The translations under genes and the position numbers were made by a program. Source: Herbaspirillum sp. DW155 (lineage in GTDB: Bacteria > Pseudomonadota > Gammaproteobacteria > Burkholderiales > Burkholderiaceae_D). Taken from it: a stretch of 64,000 nt of DNA. How positions within the stretch are numbered: the stretch's first letter is position 1; the number at the start of each line of letters is the position of its first letter. Below are positions 7,622-16,065 of the stretch, in pieces. The stretch covers positions 5,394,001-5,458,000 of the forward strand of contig NZ_AP029028.1 of assembly GCF_037076565.1 (NCBI RefSeq), written 5' to 3'. The notes below the pieces were generated by a model. The model was not told where the DNA came from and ran no database searches. It saw nothing but the letters and a program-made list of their open reading frames with translations.

Positions 7622-8413
7622 TTAAAGAGTCAGTCCGCCATCCACATGCCACACCTGGCCGGTGACGTAGGAAGCGGCCGGACTCAGGAGGAAGGCGATC
7701 ACGTTGGCAATCTCCTGCGGCTGCCCCAGGCGTTGCAAGGGAATGCGGGCCAGCGCAGACTGCCAGGCTGCCGGGTCGATGGCGGATCTGGCCGGGTCGC
7801 TTTTCTGAACGTAACCGGGCGCCACCGCGTTGACCGTCACCCCGGCCGGGGCCACCTGCACCGCCAGTGATTTGACCAGTGCCTCAATGCCCGCCTTGGC
7901 CGCCGCCGAGGCCGGAAAACCCGATTCCCCCAGGCGGAACACGTGGGCCACGAAGGAACTCACCGCCACCACGCGGCCCTGCCCGCTGGCTTGCAAGGGT
8001 TCGCGGCACGCGGTGATCAAACGGAAGAAGCCGCTCAGCAACGCCTCCAGCGAACGCGACCAGTCCGCCTCATCGAGTTCGCCGATGCGCTTGCGGTCGG
8101 CAAAGCCGGCGTTGGCGACCACCGCATCGAGGCGTCCGTAGTGCGTCAGCGCGGTGTCGCGCAAGTGCGTGGCGGTGTGCGGATCGGCCATGTCGCCCAG
8201 CGCCAGCGTGCAGCGTGCACCTCGCTGGCCGCACTGCTGCGCCACCGCCTGCAACTCGGGAGAATCACTGCGGGCATGCAGCACCAGGGCGACATCGGGT
8301 GCCGCGACGGTGGTCGCGACGGCCGCGCCGATACCACGTGCGGCCCCGGTGATGAGGATGGAACGGCCGGGACCGGAAACGACAGCAGCAGATGCAGAGG
8401 AGGAAGGGCTCAT
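7622..8413 (-). CDS. SDR family oxidoreductase lacking the usual catalytic tyrosine
   Basis: Classical short-chain dehydrogenase fold of 263 residues. [12 protein letters not shown] near residue 20 is the NAD(P) glycine motif. VVANAGFAD is the NNAG equivalent, VVAVSS carries the usual serine, and the C-terminus ending [11 protein letters not shown] is typical of FabG-like proteins. The Tyr of YxxxK is replaced: the sequence is PASAAAKAG, so Ser sits four residues before the Lys. The protein may therefore be catalytically weak, use another residue, or have a non-enzymatic role. It lies upstream of dadA on the same strand, 79 bp away. Confidence 0.85.
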   Translation of the reverse strand: MSPSSSASAAVVSGPGRSILITGAARGIGAAVATTVAAPDVALVLHARSDSPELQAVAQQCGQRGARCTLALGDMADPHTATHLRDTALTHYGRLDAVVANAGFADRKRIGELDEADWSRSLEALLSGFFRLITACREPLQASGQGRVVAVSSFVAHVFRLGESGFPASAAAKAGIEALVKSLAVQVAPAGVTVNAVAPGYVQKSDPARSAIDPAAWQSALARIPLQRLGQPQEIANVIAFLLSPAASYVTGQVWHVDGGLTL

Positions 8414-8755
8414 GATCCAGAAGAGAAGACGGGGCGTTCCCGGCGACCGGGAATTTGGTTCAATACTTCACTTGCGTAATCCGCCATTTTAGCCAAAGCC
8501 CGCTGCCACGGGGCTTTCCCAGCCGATGAGTTGAAGTTTTGTTCAGTGCGTGCTCAAAGCGTCTCCATTACAATGCACGGGTTCGCGGCATGCCGCAGCG
8601 CCGGTGATGGCCGGCGCGGGCAACTCTTCCCCTGTACCACTCCCCTCCAGCATCCGCTTCGCTTTGCCCCGGGTGAACAGGGCATGGTTCGTGCATGCGC
8701 TGTAACACCCCCGCCCTCCCGGGCTCATGAGATTGGCTACCAAGGAAAAACGCAG
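8414..8755. other. Divergent intergenic region upstream of amino-acid ABC permease
   Basis: No gene is supported. The permease frame is open through most of it, but the homology and ribosome binding site place that start at 8756. A small stem, AAAGCCC and GGGCTTT around nine bases (8495-8517), and a lone TACAAT (8569) are the only features seen. Promoters for both the SDR and the ABC operon should be here. Confidence 0.4.
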
Positions 8756-9421
8756 ATGTATCAATGGGACTTCGGCTCGCTCTGGCAATTCAGGAGCATC
8801 ATCGGAATCGGTTTCGTCTACACGCTCAGCTACACCGTCGCCTGCATCGCCCTCGGCTTGCTGGTGGGACTGCTGGTGGGCCTGGGCCGGCTGTCGTCCA
8901 ACCCCTTGATCTCCGGACCGCTGCGCGCTTTCGTCGAAGTGTTCCGCTGCACGCCGGTGCTGGTGCAGCTGGTGTGGTTCTACTATGCGCTGCCGGTGCT
9001 GCTGGGCATCGAGATGTCGGCCGGTACGGCGGCCATGCTGTCACTGGCGCTCTATGGCGGGGCCTTCTATTCGGAGATCATTCGCGGCGGCATCGTCTCC
9101 ATCGACGTGGGCCAGTCCGAAGCCGGCTGGGCGCTGGGCATGACGCGCGTGCAGCTGATGAAGCGCGTGATCCTGCCGCAGGCCTTCAAGCGCATGACAC
9201 CACCGCTGGTGAACCAGTCCATCATGCAGTTGAAGAACACCTCGCTGCTGTCGGTGCTGGCCGTGCCCGACCTGCTCTACCAGGGTCAGATCATCGCGCA
9301 CGAAACCTATCGTCCACTGGAAATCTACACCCTGGTGGCGGTGATCTACTTCGTGATCCTGCTGCCGGCCACCATCTGGGCCAAGCGCCTGGAAAACCGC
9401 CTGTCGGTCCAGCATGGTTGA
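8756..9421 (+). CDS. Amino-acid ABC transporter permease, HisM/GltK type
   Basis: Inner-membrane permease of a polar amino-acid uptake system, 221 residues. The ATG at 8756 follows AAGGA and begins MYQWDFGSLWQF, typical of the family. Several hydrophobic helices are present, and the EAA loop that contacts the ATPase reads SEAGWALGMTRVQLMKRVILPQA. Only one permease gene is present, so it presumably forms a homodimer. The ATPase gene follows after 10 bp. A candidate binding protein is at 14461, separated by the monooxygenase and toxin genes. Confidence 0.92.
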   Translation: MYQWDFGSLWQFRSIIGIGFVYTLSYTVACIALGLLVGLLVGLGRLSSNPLISGPLRAFVEVFRCTPVLVQLVWFYYALPVLLGIEMSAGTAAMLSLALYGGAFYSEIIRGGIVSIDVGQSEAGWALGMTRVQLMKRVILPQAFKRMTPPLVNQSIMQLKNTSLLSVLAVPDLLYQGQIIAHETYRPLEIYTLVAVIYFVILLPATIWAKRLENRLSVQHG

Positions 9422-9431
9422 GGAGAAGACG

Positions 9432-10205
9432 ATGAACAATCAACACGCGGACGCGATGATCCAGATCAGCAATCTCAAGAAGGCCTTTGGCGAGCACGTG
9501 GTGCTCAAGGATATTTCCATCGCCGTGCCCCGTGGCAGCGTAGTAGCCATGATCGGTCCCTCGGGCTCGGGCAAGTCCACGCTGCTGCGCTGCCTGAATC
9601 TGTTGACCGTTCCCGACCAGGGCACGGTGCGCATCGGCGAGCGCCACTTCGAATTCCACGGACGCAAGTCGCGCCTGCCCAAGGACCGCGAGCTGGCGGC
9701 GTTTCGCGCACGCACCGGCATGGTGTTCCAGCACTTCAACCTGTTCCCGCACATGACCGCGCTGGAGAACGTGATGGAAGGCATGGTCACCGTGCTGCGC
9801 ACACCCAAGGCGCAGGCCCGTGAACAGGCCATGGCCCTGCTGCAGAAGGTGGGCCTGGCCGACCGTGCCGACATGTATCCGCAAAAGCTCTCCGGTGGCC
9901 AGAAGCAGCGCATCGCCATCGCCCGCGCGCTGGCCATGCAACCGGACGTGATGCTGTTCGACGAAGCCACCTCGGCGCTGGACCCGGAACTGGTGGGCGA
10001 AGTCCTCAACGTCATCCGTGGCCTGGCCGCCGATGGCATGACCATGATTCTGGTCACGCACGAAATCGCCTTCGCCCGTGAAGTGGCCGATCAGGTGGTC
10101 TTCATGCGCGATGGCGTGGTGGTCGAAGCCGGGCCGCCCTCGCAGGTCATCGACAATCCGCAGGAAGCGGCGACGCAGGCTTTTCTGGCGCGCTTCAATG
10201 CCTGA
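9432..10205 (+). CDS. Amino-acid ABC transporter ATP-binding protein
   Basis: Cytoplasmic ATPase subunit partnered with the permease just upstream. Walker A GPSGSGKST, signature LSGGQKQR, Walker B VMLFDEATSALD and switch histidine LVTHE are all intact, and 257 residues is standard for GlnQ/HisP-type subunits. AGGAG lies seven bases before the ATG at 9432, so I prefer it to the ATG at 9414, which overlaps the permease stop. A strong bidirectional terminator follows the gene. Confidence 0.95.
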   Translation: MNNQHADAMIQISNLKKAFGEHVVLKDISIAVPRGSVVAMIGPSGSGKSTLLRCLNLLTVPDQGTVRIGERHFEFHGRKSRLPKDRELAAFRARTGMVFQHFNLFPHMTALENVMEGMVTVLRTPKAQAREQAMALLQKVGLADRADMYPQKLSGGQKQRIAIARALAMQPDVMLFDEATSALDPELVGEVLNVIRGLAADGMTMILVTHEIAFAREVADQVVFMRDGVVVEAGPPSQVIDNPQEAATQAFLARFNA

Positions 10206-10237
10206 TCGCTGGAACCGCGAGGTTTCTGTCTGAAGAA

Positions 10238-10271
10238 AAAATGGCGCGCAGATTTCTCTGCGCGCCATTTT
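10238..10271. terminator. Bidirectional Rho-independent terminator
   Basis: AAAATGGCGCGCAGA and TCTGCGCGCCATTTT form a 15-bp stem with a TTTC loop. A and T flanks on both sides allow it to end both the ABC operon and the convergent monooxygenase gene. Confidence 0.85.
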
Positions 10272-10297
10272 CATTTGGGGCTGACGGCGATGGCCTG

Positions 10298-12100
10298 TCA
10301 CTGCAGGTGATGCACCTCCTGCAGGCCATACACCGGCGTGGGGATGCCTTCCATGCGCGCCTTCAACTGCAGCGCCAGATAGAGCGAATAATGGCGCGAC
10401 TGGTGAAGGTTGCCGCCGTGGAACCACAGCGCCTGCTGCTGCGTGGGCTTCCACATGTTGCGCTGCTCGCCCTCCCACGGCCCCGGGTCCTTGGTGGTGG
10501 CCGATCCCAGGCCCCAGCACTTGCCCACCTTGTCGGCCACCTCGCGCGAGATCAGGTCGGCCGCCCAGCCATTCATGGAACCGTAACCGGTGGCATAGAC
10601 GATGACATCTGCCGGCAATTCGGTGCCGTCCGACAGCACGATGGAATGGGCGCGAATCTCCTTCACATCGACGCCGCTCTTGAGGCGTATCTTGCCCTCG
10701 GCGATCAGTTCGGACGCCCCCACGTCGATGTAATAGCCGGAACCGCGCCGCAGGTATTTCATGAAGAGCCCAGAATCGTCATCACCGAAGTCGAGCAGGA
10801 AACCGGCCTCTTCGAGCCGCCGGTAGAAGTCCGCATCCCGTTCGCGGATCTTGTCGAAGACCTGCTTCTGCATCGCCGGCAAGACCTTGTACGGGATTGA
10901 TGCAAACAGCAGATCGGCCTTGCCGGTAGTGAGACCGCTGGCCACCGCGCGCTCGGAATACAGATCACCCAGCGCCAGCTCCATCAGCGAATCGGACCTG
11001 ACGATGTGGGTGGACGAACGCTGCAGCATGGTGACATCCACACCGTTTTCCCAGAGTGCCGCGCAGATGTCGTGCGCCGAATTGTTGGAGCCGACCACCA
11101 CCACCTTCTTGCCGCGATAGCCATCGGGACCGGGATGGCGCGAGGAATGATGCTGCTCGCCCCGGAAGTTGTCCGCCCCCGGAAACGCCGGCACATTGGG
11201 CTTGCCCGACATGCCCGTGGCCAGCACCAGCTGGGTCGGTTGCAGCACGATCTCCTTGCCCTCGCGCTCGACCACCACGGTCCACTTCTGCGTGGCCTCG
11301 TCGAAGCGGGCGGATTTGCAGATGGTGGAACCCCAGTAGTTCAGCTCCATCACCTTGGCATACATCTCCAGCCAGTCGCCGATCTTGTCCTTGGGCGCGA
11401 ACACCGGCCAGTTCTCGGGGAAGGGAATGTAGGGCAGATGGTCGTACCACACCGGATCATGCAGGCACAGCGACTTGTAGCGCTTGCGCCAGCTGTCGCC
11501 GGCGCGCTCGTTGCGTTCGATGATGATGGTAGGCACGCCCAGCTGGCGCAGCCGGGCACCGAGCGCAATGCCGCCCTGACCGCCGCCGATGATGAGGCAA
11601 TAGGGCTGCTGCTGGTAGCCCAGTTCGCGTGCCTCGGCTTCGCGCTCTTCCTTCCAGGTGCGGCGATCGGTGTGCACGCCATGCACCGCCCCGCGCGGGC
11701 GGTTCACGCCCTTGGGTTCCTCATGCCCCTTCAGTTCGGCGGCCGTGGTCAGCAGCGTCCATATCTTGCCGTCGCGCAGGCGGATGTAAGCCTTGCCGCG
11801 CGCGATGCCGGTCTCCAGCAGGATCCACCCTTGGGTCACGCCATCGGCTTGCGCGGGCGTCTCGTCAGGATCGGGTCGCAGTTGGATCGATCCCATGTGC
11901 GGCAATTGCGATTGCAGCATCGCGGCGATCTGGGCGCGGCCTTCCAGGGTCTTGATGTTCCAGGTGAAGGCGATCAGGTCGCGCCAGTAACCGTCTTCCT
12001 CGAACAGGGCGGCGGCGCGGGCGGCATCGCCTGCGCGCAATGCGGCTTGCAGGGCTTCCAGCGTATGCGCAATGGACTGGCTGGCATTTTCTTCGGGCAT
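10298..12100 (-). CDS. FAD/NAD(P)-dependent flavin monooxygenase with N-terminal SnoaL-like domain
   Basis: 600-residue protein. Residues ~10-130 form a SnoaL/NTF2-like domain (ALFEEDGYWRDLIAFTWNIKTLEG, ending IRLRDGKIWTLLTTA). Residues ~160-600 form a flavin-containing monooxygenase core with FAD motif IIGGGQGGIALGARL, the FRGEQHHSSRHPGP segment standing where FMO enzymes carry FxGxxxHxxxY, and NAD(P) motif VVVGSNNSAHDIC. The family oxidises nucleophilic N or S atoms or does Baeyer-Villiger chemistry; the substrate here is unknown. GAGGAG precedes the ATG. The GAF/Fis regulator gene lies 87 bp upstream on the same strand and probably controls it. Confidence 0.9.
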   Translation of the reverse strand: MPEENASQSIAHTLEALQAALRAGDAARAAALFEEDGYWRDLIAFTWNIKTLEGRAQIAAMLQSQLPHMGSIQLRPDPDETPAQADGVTQGWILLETGIARGKAYIRLRDGKIWTLLTTAAELKGHEEPKGVNRPRGAVHGVHTDRRTWKEEREAEARELGYQQQPYCLIIGGGQGGIALGARLRQLGVPTIIIERNERAGDSWRKRYKSLCLHDPVWYDHLPYIPFPENWPVFAPKDKIGDWLEMYAKVMELNYWGSTICKSARFDEATQKWTVVVEREGKEIVLQPTQLVLATGMSGKPNVPAFPGADNFRGEQHHSSRHPGPDGYRGKKVVVVGSNNSAHDICAALWENGVDVTMLQRSSTHIVRSDSLMELALGDLYSERAVASGLTTGKADLLFASIPYKVLPAMQKQVFDKIRERDADFYRRLEEAGFLLDFGDDDSGLFMKYLRRGSGYYIDVGASELIAEGKIRLKSGVDVKEIRAHSIVLSDGTELPADVIVYATGYGSMNGWAADLISREVADKVGKCWGLGSATTKDPGPWEGEQRNMWKPTQQQALWFHGGNLHQSRHYSLYLALQLKARMEGIPTPVYGLQEVHHLQ

Positions 12101-12187
12101 GACAAGTCTCCTCTATCTCGACAATAGATATCGTGGTTGGATGGGGGGGTGGCAGCTCTGTGGCTGCCTGGGGTCAGGCCTGCGCCG

Positions 12188-13342
12188 CTAACGTCGATGC
12201 GGCGGCAGGATGCGGTAGCGCGCCATGCGCCGGTACAGCGTGGCGCGTGACATGCCCAGCAACTGTGCGGCGTGCGGCGCACGCCATTTGCATTCGGTCA
12301 GGGCAGCGACGATCTGGTCGCGCTCGTGACGTTCATCGGCCGCGATGGCGCTGGCGGCGTCGTCGTGCGCAGCAGGTGTCGGCACGGCTGCATGTGCGCG
12401 TGCCGGCCTGACGGCACGCGACACCGGTGCCCGTACCCGGCCATAGAGCGTGGCACCGCCCTGCAGGCGCAGCAGGTGCAAGCCTTGCAGGGCGCGGCTG
12501 TCGAGCAGGCGTTCGAAGTGCAGGTCGAAGATTTCGCCCATGGGGCGCGGCAGTTGCTGCAATCCCGCGATGCATTCGCGCGCACGACGGTTGGCGGCGA
12601 TGATGTTGCCCAGCGCATCGAAGGCAATGAGGATTTCTGGTTGCGCTTCCACATAATGGCGGCTGCGATGCATCAGCAGCACCCAGGCGCAGGCCATGGC
12701 GTTGAGGAAGTAGCCGTCCTCGATCAGGGTGGCGCTTTGCTGGACGATACGATTGACCAGGTTCTGGCTGTCACGCGCATCGGGCGAGCGGATCGCCGAG
12801 GCATCGAGCACGCCGATCAGGTCGCCCGAGGGCGAGAAGATCGGCGCAGCACTGCAGGTCAGCGTGGTGAAGGCGGCACGGAAGTGATCGCTCTTGTGCA
12901 CCGTGATGGGCAATGCATCCTGCAGCACGGCAGCCACGCCGCAGGTACCCTCTTCGCTTTCCGACCAGCAGGAACCGAGATAAAGACCGGCGCGCTTGAA
13001 ATCATGCCGGCGCTCGCGGTCCACGCGATAGTCGATGGTGGTGCCGCCGGCATTGGTGAGCATGACGCAGTAATCGGCCTCGCGCACGGTCTGGTGCAGC
13101 ACCGACAGGCATTGCCCGGAAGCCCGCAGGAAATCCTCCTCGCCCTGCTGCACTTCGCGCAATTCGCCCGAACTGAGTACGCGCGGGCCGCTCATGTCGG
13201 CCGGGTCGAGATGATGCTGGTCCAGCGAGCGCAGGTAGGACGAGCTCAGCCGTTGCAGATAGGGACTGGCGGCGGCGTCGGGCCGGCCTTCGAGCAGGCG
13301 GCGCACGCGTTCGAGATGGCTGACTTTCGCAACGTAGGGCAT
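12188..13342 (-). CDS. GAF-Fis transcriptional regulator without an AAA+ domain (AcoR-like)
   Basis: 384 residues. The N-terminal part resembles AcoR-type regulators (SSYLRSLDQHHLDP), and a GAF ligand-sensing domain covers about residues 75-195 (SCWSESEEGTCGVAAVLQDALPI). A PAS-like segment follows (ILIAFDALGNIIAANRRAREC), and a Fis-type helix-turn-helix is at the C-terminus (ALTECKWRAPHAAQLLGMSRATLYRRM). The central sigma-54 ATPase domain normally between these parts is absent, so it cannot activate sigma-54 polymerase in the usual way. AAGGAG precedes the start. It lies upstream of and parallel to the monooxygenase gene, its likely target. Confidence 0.88.
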   Translation of the reverse strand: MPYVAKVSHLERVRRLLEGRPDAAASPYLQRLSSSYLRSLDQHHLDPADMSGPRVLSSGELREVQQGEEDFLRASGQCLSVLHQTVREADYCVMLTNAGGTTIDYRVDRERRHDFKRAGLYLGSCWSESEEGTCGVAAVLQDALPITVHKSDHFRAAFTTLTCSAAPIFSPSGDLIGVLDASAIRSPDARDSQNLVNRIVQQSATLIEDGYFLNAMACAWVLLMHRSRHYVEAQPEILIAFDALGNIIAANRRARECIAGLQQLPRPMGEIFDLHFERLLDSRALQGLHLLRLQGGATLYGRVRAPVSRAVRPARAHAAVPTPAAHDDAASAIAADERHERDQIVAALTECKWRAPHAAQLLGMSRATLYRRMARYRILPPHRR

Positions 13343-13598
13343 GGGAACTCCTTACAGAGTCGACACTGCGGGAAGACGATGATGAAGCGATGGGTGACGT
13401 TGTAGCACAGCGTGCGCGGCGAGTTGTCCTGCGGCGCAGCATGGGGGGATGGTGAGACGCTTGTCTCATCCCTGTCGGGCCGACCTTACGGGCCGCAAAA
13501 AATCGAGACTGTCCTGCAAAAAACTGCCTCGGCCTCGACTTCAGGCAAGGCATCAGGCAAGTTCCCGGTTCTTCCTTTCCCTGCCCTGGAGGTCCGTC

Positions 13599-13907
13599 AT
13601 GCGTACTGCTGCCGTTGAAACGATCGTGGTCGAAGCCACCCTGCACGAGAAGAAAGTCATCGCCGCCAAGGCACGCAAGCTGGGGTTGCAGATTTCGGAG
13701 CTGATGTGCCTGGGTGCCATGAGTTACCACACCGGCGTCAGTCGCAAACAGACTGGAGCGCATCAGCAGTTACCTGGGCCTGGAACTCCCTGCATGCCTT
13801 CCACATCGATCCGTGCGCTCAAGGGCGTTGTAGCAACATCAGCGCTTCCCGTCTCCCTCGAGGAGATGGAGCGCGCCATTGCCGGGCAGGGTGGGGACTC
13901 GCAATGA
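13599..13907 (+). CDS. Apparent chimeric antitoxin: RHH-like N-terminus joined to AbrB-type C-terminal tail
   Basis: 102-residue frame with a good GGAGG site. Residues 1-43 (TIVVEATLHEKKVIAAKARKLGLQ...) look like a ribbon-helix-helix DNA-binding segment. Residues ~70-102 (SIRALKGVV...PVSLEEMERAIAG) match the C-terminal, toxin-contacting tail of AbrB/MazE-type VapB antitoxins. The AbrB DNA-binding half is missing, and the 25 residues between look like unrelated linker. The stop overlaps the vapC start (ATGA), as usual for antitoxin-toxin pairs. It is either a domain-swapped working antitoxin or the relic of a deletion that fused two genes. Confidence 0.6.
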   Translation: MRTAAVETIVVEATLHEKKVIAAKARKLGLQISELMCLGAMSYHTGVSRKQTGAHQQLPGPGTPCMPSTSIRALKGVVATSALPVSLEEMERAIAGQGGDSQ

Positions 13908-14320
13908 TCGGATTGGACACCAATGTGCTGGCGCGCTACTTTGCCCAAGACCATCCGCAGCAATCGGCACAGGCGACTGCGCTGATCGAATCCTTGAGCC
14001 AGGAACATCAGGGCTTTCTCTCACTGGTCGCCCTGGCGGAACTGGTATGGGTACTGCAAGGCGCCTACAAGCTGAGGAAAACGGAGCTGGTCCGCATTCT
14101 GCAAGGCCTCCTGCTGGCCCGCGAAATCGTGGTGGAAAACACCGAAAGCGCGCTGCAGGCGCTTCACCGTTTTGCAGAATCGACAGCGGGATTTGCCGAT
14201 TGCCTGATCGAACGCTGCGGTTACCAGGCCGGATGCAGCGATACACTGACCTTCGACCGCGACGCCGCCCGTACTGCAGGCATGCGCTTGCTGAACAACC
14301 AGAACCCATTTCATAAATAG
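13904..14320 (+). CDS. vapC: VapC-like PIN-domain toxin ribonuclease, C-terminus supplied by a repeat
   Basis: PIN-domain protein of 138 residues, expected to cleave RNA. The acidic residues are present: Asp5 (GLDTNVL), Glu46 (LAELVW), the Asp in GFADCLIE and the Asp in LTFDRDAA. The start overlaps the antitoxin stop. The last six residues (QNPFHK) and the stop codon come from a 36-bp palindromic repeat beginning at 14301, so the native C-terminus has been replaced. The catalytic part is complete. Whether the upstream chimeric frame still neutralises it is unknown. Confidence 0.88.
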   Translation: MIGLDTNVLARYFAQDHPQQSAQATALIESLSQEHQGFLSLVALAELVWVLQGAYKLRKTELVRILQGLLLAREIVVENTESALQALHRFAESTAGFADCLIERCGYQAGCSDTLTFDRDAARTAGMRLLNNQNPFHK

Positions 14321-14336
14321 GCGTGAGATGCGTTCT
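14301..14336. repeat. Solo 36-bp imperfect palindromic repeat (AGAACCC...GTTCT)
   Basis: This unit is a single copy of the end sequence of the 270-bp elements at 19659 and 32818. It starts AGAACCCATTTC and ends GATGCGTTCT; the two halves match as an imperfect palindrome at most outer positions. It overlaps the end of vapC, whose stop codon (TAG) lies within the unit. Confidence 0.85.
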
Positions 14337-14374
14337 AAGGCGACCGCGCTGACGCCCCCACCAACTCACAAATA

Positions 14375-14408
14375 AAAAACCCGCACCGGAAGTTCTGTGC
14401 GGGTTTTT
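14375..14408. terminator. Bidirectional terminator between vapC and the binding-protein gene
   Basis: AAAAACCCGCAC and GTGCGGGTTTTT form a strong stem with A-rich and T-rich flanks. It can end both vapC and the convergent binding-protein gene. Confidence 0.85.
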
Positions 14409-14460
14409 CTTTGCTACGTCTGCAGCCGATCAGATCAGGCCACGTGACATCAGAGCGGCA

Positions 14461-15306
14461 TCACAGCGGAATCTGCGGCGGCACATCTTCCGGCTTCACA
14501 CCGGAGAGCTTCTGCAGGTTGCCCAGCACGGTCGGCTTGATCTTGCCGGCGGCGCGTTCGGCGGCGATCCACTTGTTGATGGTCTCGACCCAGGCCTTGT
14601 CCTCTTCCTTGGGCACGCCGATGTTGGTGGAGGTCGCTTCCAGCGGTTGCGGTACGGTCATCTTGCCCAGCGAAGGATTCTTCTTGAGGATGTTCAGCGC
14701 CAGCAGCCACACCAGTACCTGCGCATCCACGCGGCCGGTCTGCAGCGCGAGGGTGGCATCGTCGGCCTTTTCCAGACGCACGATGGTGGCATTGGGGCAG
14801 ACACGGGTGATCATCTGGTCGTGCGAGGAACCGATATCCACGGCGATCTTCACTTCCGGCTTGTTCAGGTCGGCCCAGGTCTTGAACTCCTTCTTGGAGA
14901 CCACGGTGAAGGCGTTCAGGAACAGCGGTTCGGAGAAGCCGATCACCTCGCGGCGTGCCGGGGTCGGGTTCATGCCGAAGAACAGGTCGATCTTGTGCGT
15001 CTGCAGATCCAGCACCGAATTGCCCCAGGTGGTCTCGTTGATCTCCAGCTTGACGTTCAGGCTGGCGGCCAGGCTCCTGGCGAAATCGATCATGAAACCG
15101 CCCCACTCGCCGCTGGCCAGGTCCTTGTTGTAATACGGCGCAGCACCGCGCACGGCACCGATGCGCAGGGTCTTGGTCCGTTGTACGCGGGCCAGGGTCG
15201 GTTCGGTCGAGCCGGTCGCAGCGGCGGCCTGGGCGAAGACGTTGGGGATGGCAGTGGCGGCGGCAAGGCCGGCCATGCCGGTGATGAAACTGCGACGATT
15301 GGTCAT
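14461..15306 (-). CDS. Amino-acid ABC transporter substrate-binding protein, Tat-exported
   Basis: Periplasmic solute-binding protein of family 3 (polar amino acids), 281 residues. The N-terminus carries a twin-arginine motif (NRRSFITG) and a signal ending VFAQA. The body has TLRIGAVRGAAPYY, GGFMIDFARSLAASL and LDLQTHKIDLFFGMNPTPARREVIGFSEP, the typical first-lobe order. AGGGAG precedes the ATG. It may serve the permease and ATPase at 8.8-10.2 kb, which lack their own binding-protein gene; this is inference because other genes and the opposite orientation separate them. Confidence 0.93.
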   Translation of the reverse strand: MTNRRSFITGMAGLAAATAIPNVFAQAAAATGSTEPTLARVQRTKTLRIGAVRGAAPYYNKDLASGEWGGFMIDFARSLAASLNVKLEINETTWGNSVLDLQTHKIDLFFGMNPTPARREVIGFSEPLFLNAFTVVSKKEFKTWADLNKPEVKIAVDIGSSHDQMITRVCPNATIVRLEKADDATLALQTGRVDAQVLVWLLALNILKKNPSLGKMTVPQPLEATSTNIGVPKEEDKAWVETINKWIAAERAAGKIKPTVLGNLQKLSGVKPEDVPPQIPL

Positions 15307-15730
15307 TCTCGGTTCTCCCTGATGTGGTCGGATGGCGCCGCTGCCTGGTGGTCGGCAGCGTTGCGCCGGTGATGGGCGCCCTGCAATGCCGGGCAGCGCC
15401 GCCGATTTTAGCCCAGCCGCAAGCCGGCCGCCCAGGCAAATACCAAGCCGGGAAAGCGCCGTGGCATTGGCTCTCAGCAGGCAGGAAATTTTTTACGCTG
15501 CCCCGGTCCTCCCTGCCCCCTGACGCGGCTGAACGAAAATTAACAGCTACCGCGCCTGAGCCAGTCTTCTTGAAGATTTTTTTACAGCAACGGTATCCCG
15601 GTAAAAGCGCGTAAGCCGCCCCCACCCCGGCCGAGGCCACGCGTAGGCTTGGCTTGTCGTGTTGATGCCGCCGGGCAATTTTGCGGGCAGCGCATGGCAC
15701 GCACGCGTAACGAGCACAACGGGGGATCTC
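15307..15730. other. Intergenic region, nothing recognised
   Basis: This divergent region between the binding-protein gene and a small lipoprotein gene contains no supported gene, repeat of the families seen elsewhere, or RNA motif. It includes AT-richer patches near 15490 and 15570 that could hold promoters. Confidence 0.4.
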
Positions 15731-16057
15731 ATGCGCATTGAACTTCATCGTCGCCGCCATCGCGGCCACCTGGTGGCGGCCTGCCTCAGCGCCGCCGCAC
15801 TGGGCGGCTGCGCCAACTTCAGCGAAGTTGGCGCAGCAGACAACGACCTGTACATGGTCTCGGCCACCGGCGTGAGCTATACCATGTCCATTGCCGCCCT
15901 GACCTCGGCGGCCCGCGAAAAGGCCAACGCCTTCTGCGGCAAGCAGCAGATGAAAGCCGATCTGCGCCAGCTCGTGCGTGGCTGGCGTCCTATGCAGGTG
16001 GAACTGTATTTCCGCTGCCAGCCCCAGGGCGTCAGCCTGCAGGCGCTGCTGGACTGA
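15731..16057 (+). CDS. Small lipoprotein, function unknown
   Basis: 108 residues. The ATG at 15731, preceded by GGGGGA, gives an Arg/His-rich N-terminus and a lipoprotein signal with lipobox LGGC (Cys27). The mature part includes YMVSATGVSYTMSIAALTSAAREKANAFCGKQ and ends in a strand-rich VELYFRCQPQG segment, with two cysteines that could pair. The pattern of a lipoprotein with an AREKANAFC helix is common among unknown Burkholderiales lipoproteins. A DUF2863 gene converges on it. Confidence 0.7.
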   Translation: MRIELHRRRHRGHLVAACLSAAALGGCANFSEVGAADNDLYMVSATGVSYTMSIAALTSAAREKANAFCGKQQMKADLRQLVRGWRPMQVELYFRCQPQGVSLQALLD

Positions 16058-16065
16058 GGTCAGGA

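Noticed and set aside
13706-14320. Longer vapC start at 13706
   Set aside because: The extra N-terminal residues lie in a different frame from the antitoxin gene and lack PIN homology; the ATG at 13904 overlaps the antitoxin stop as expected.
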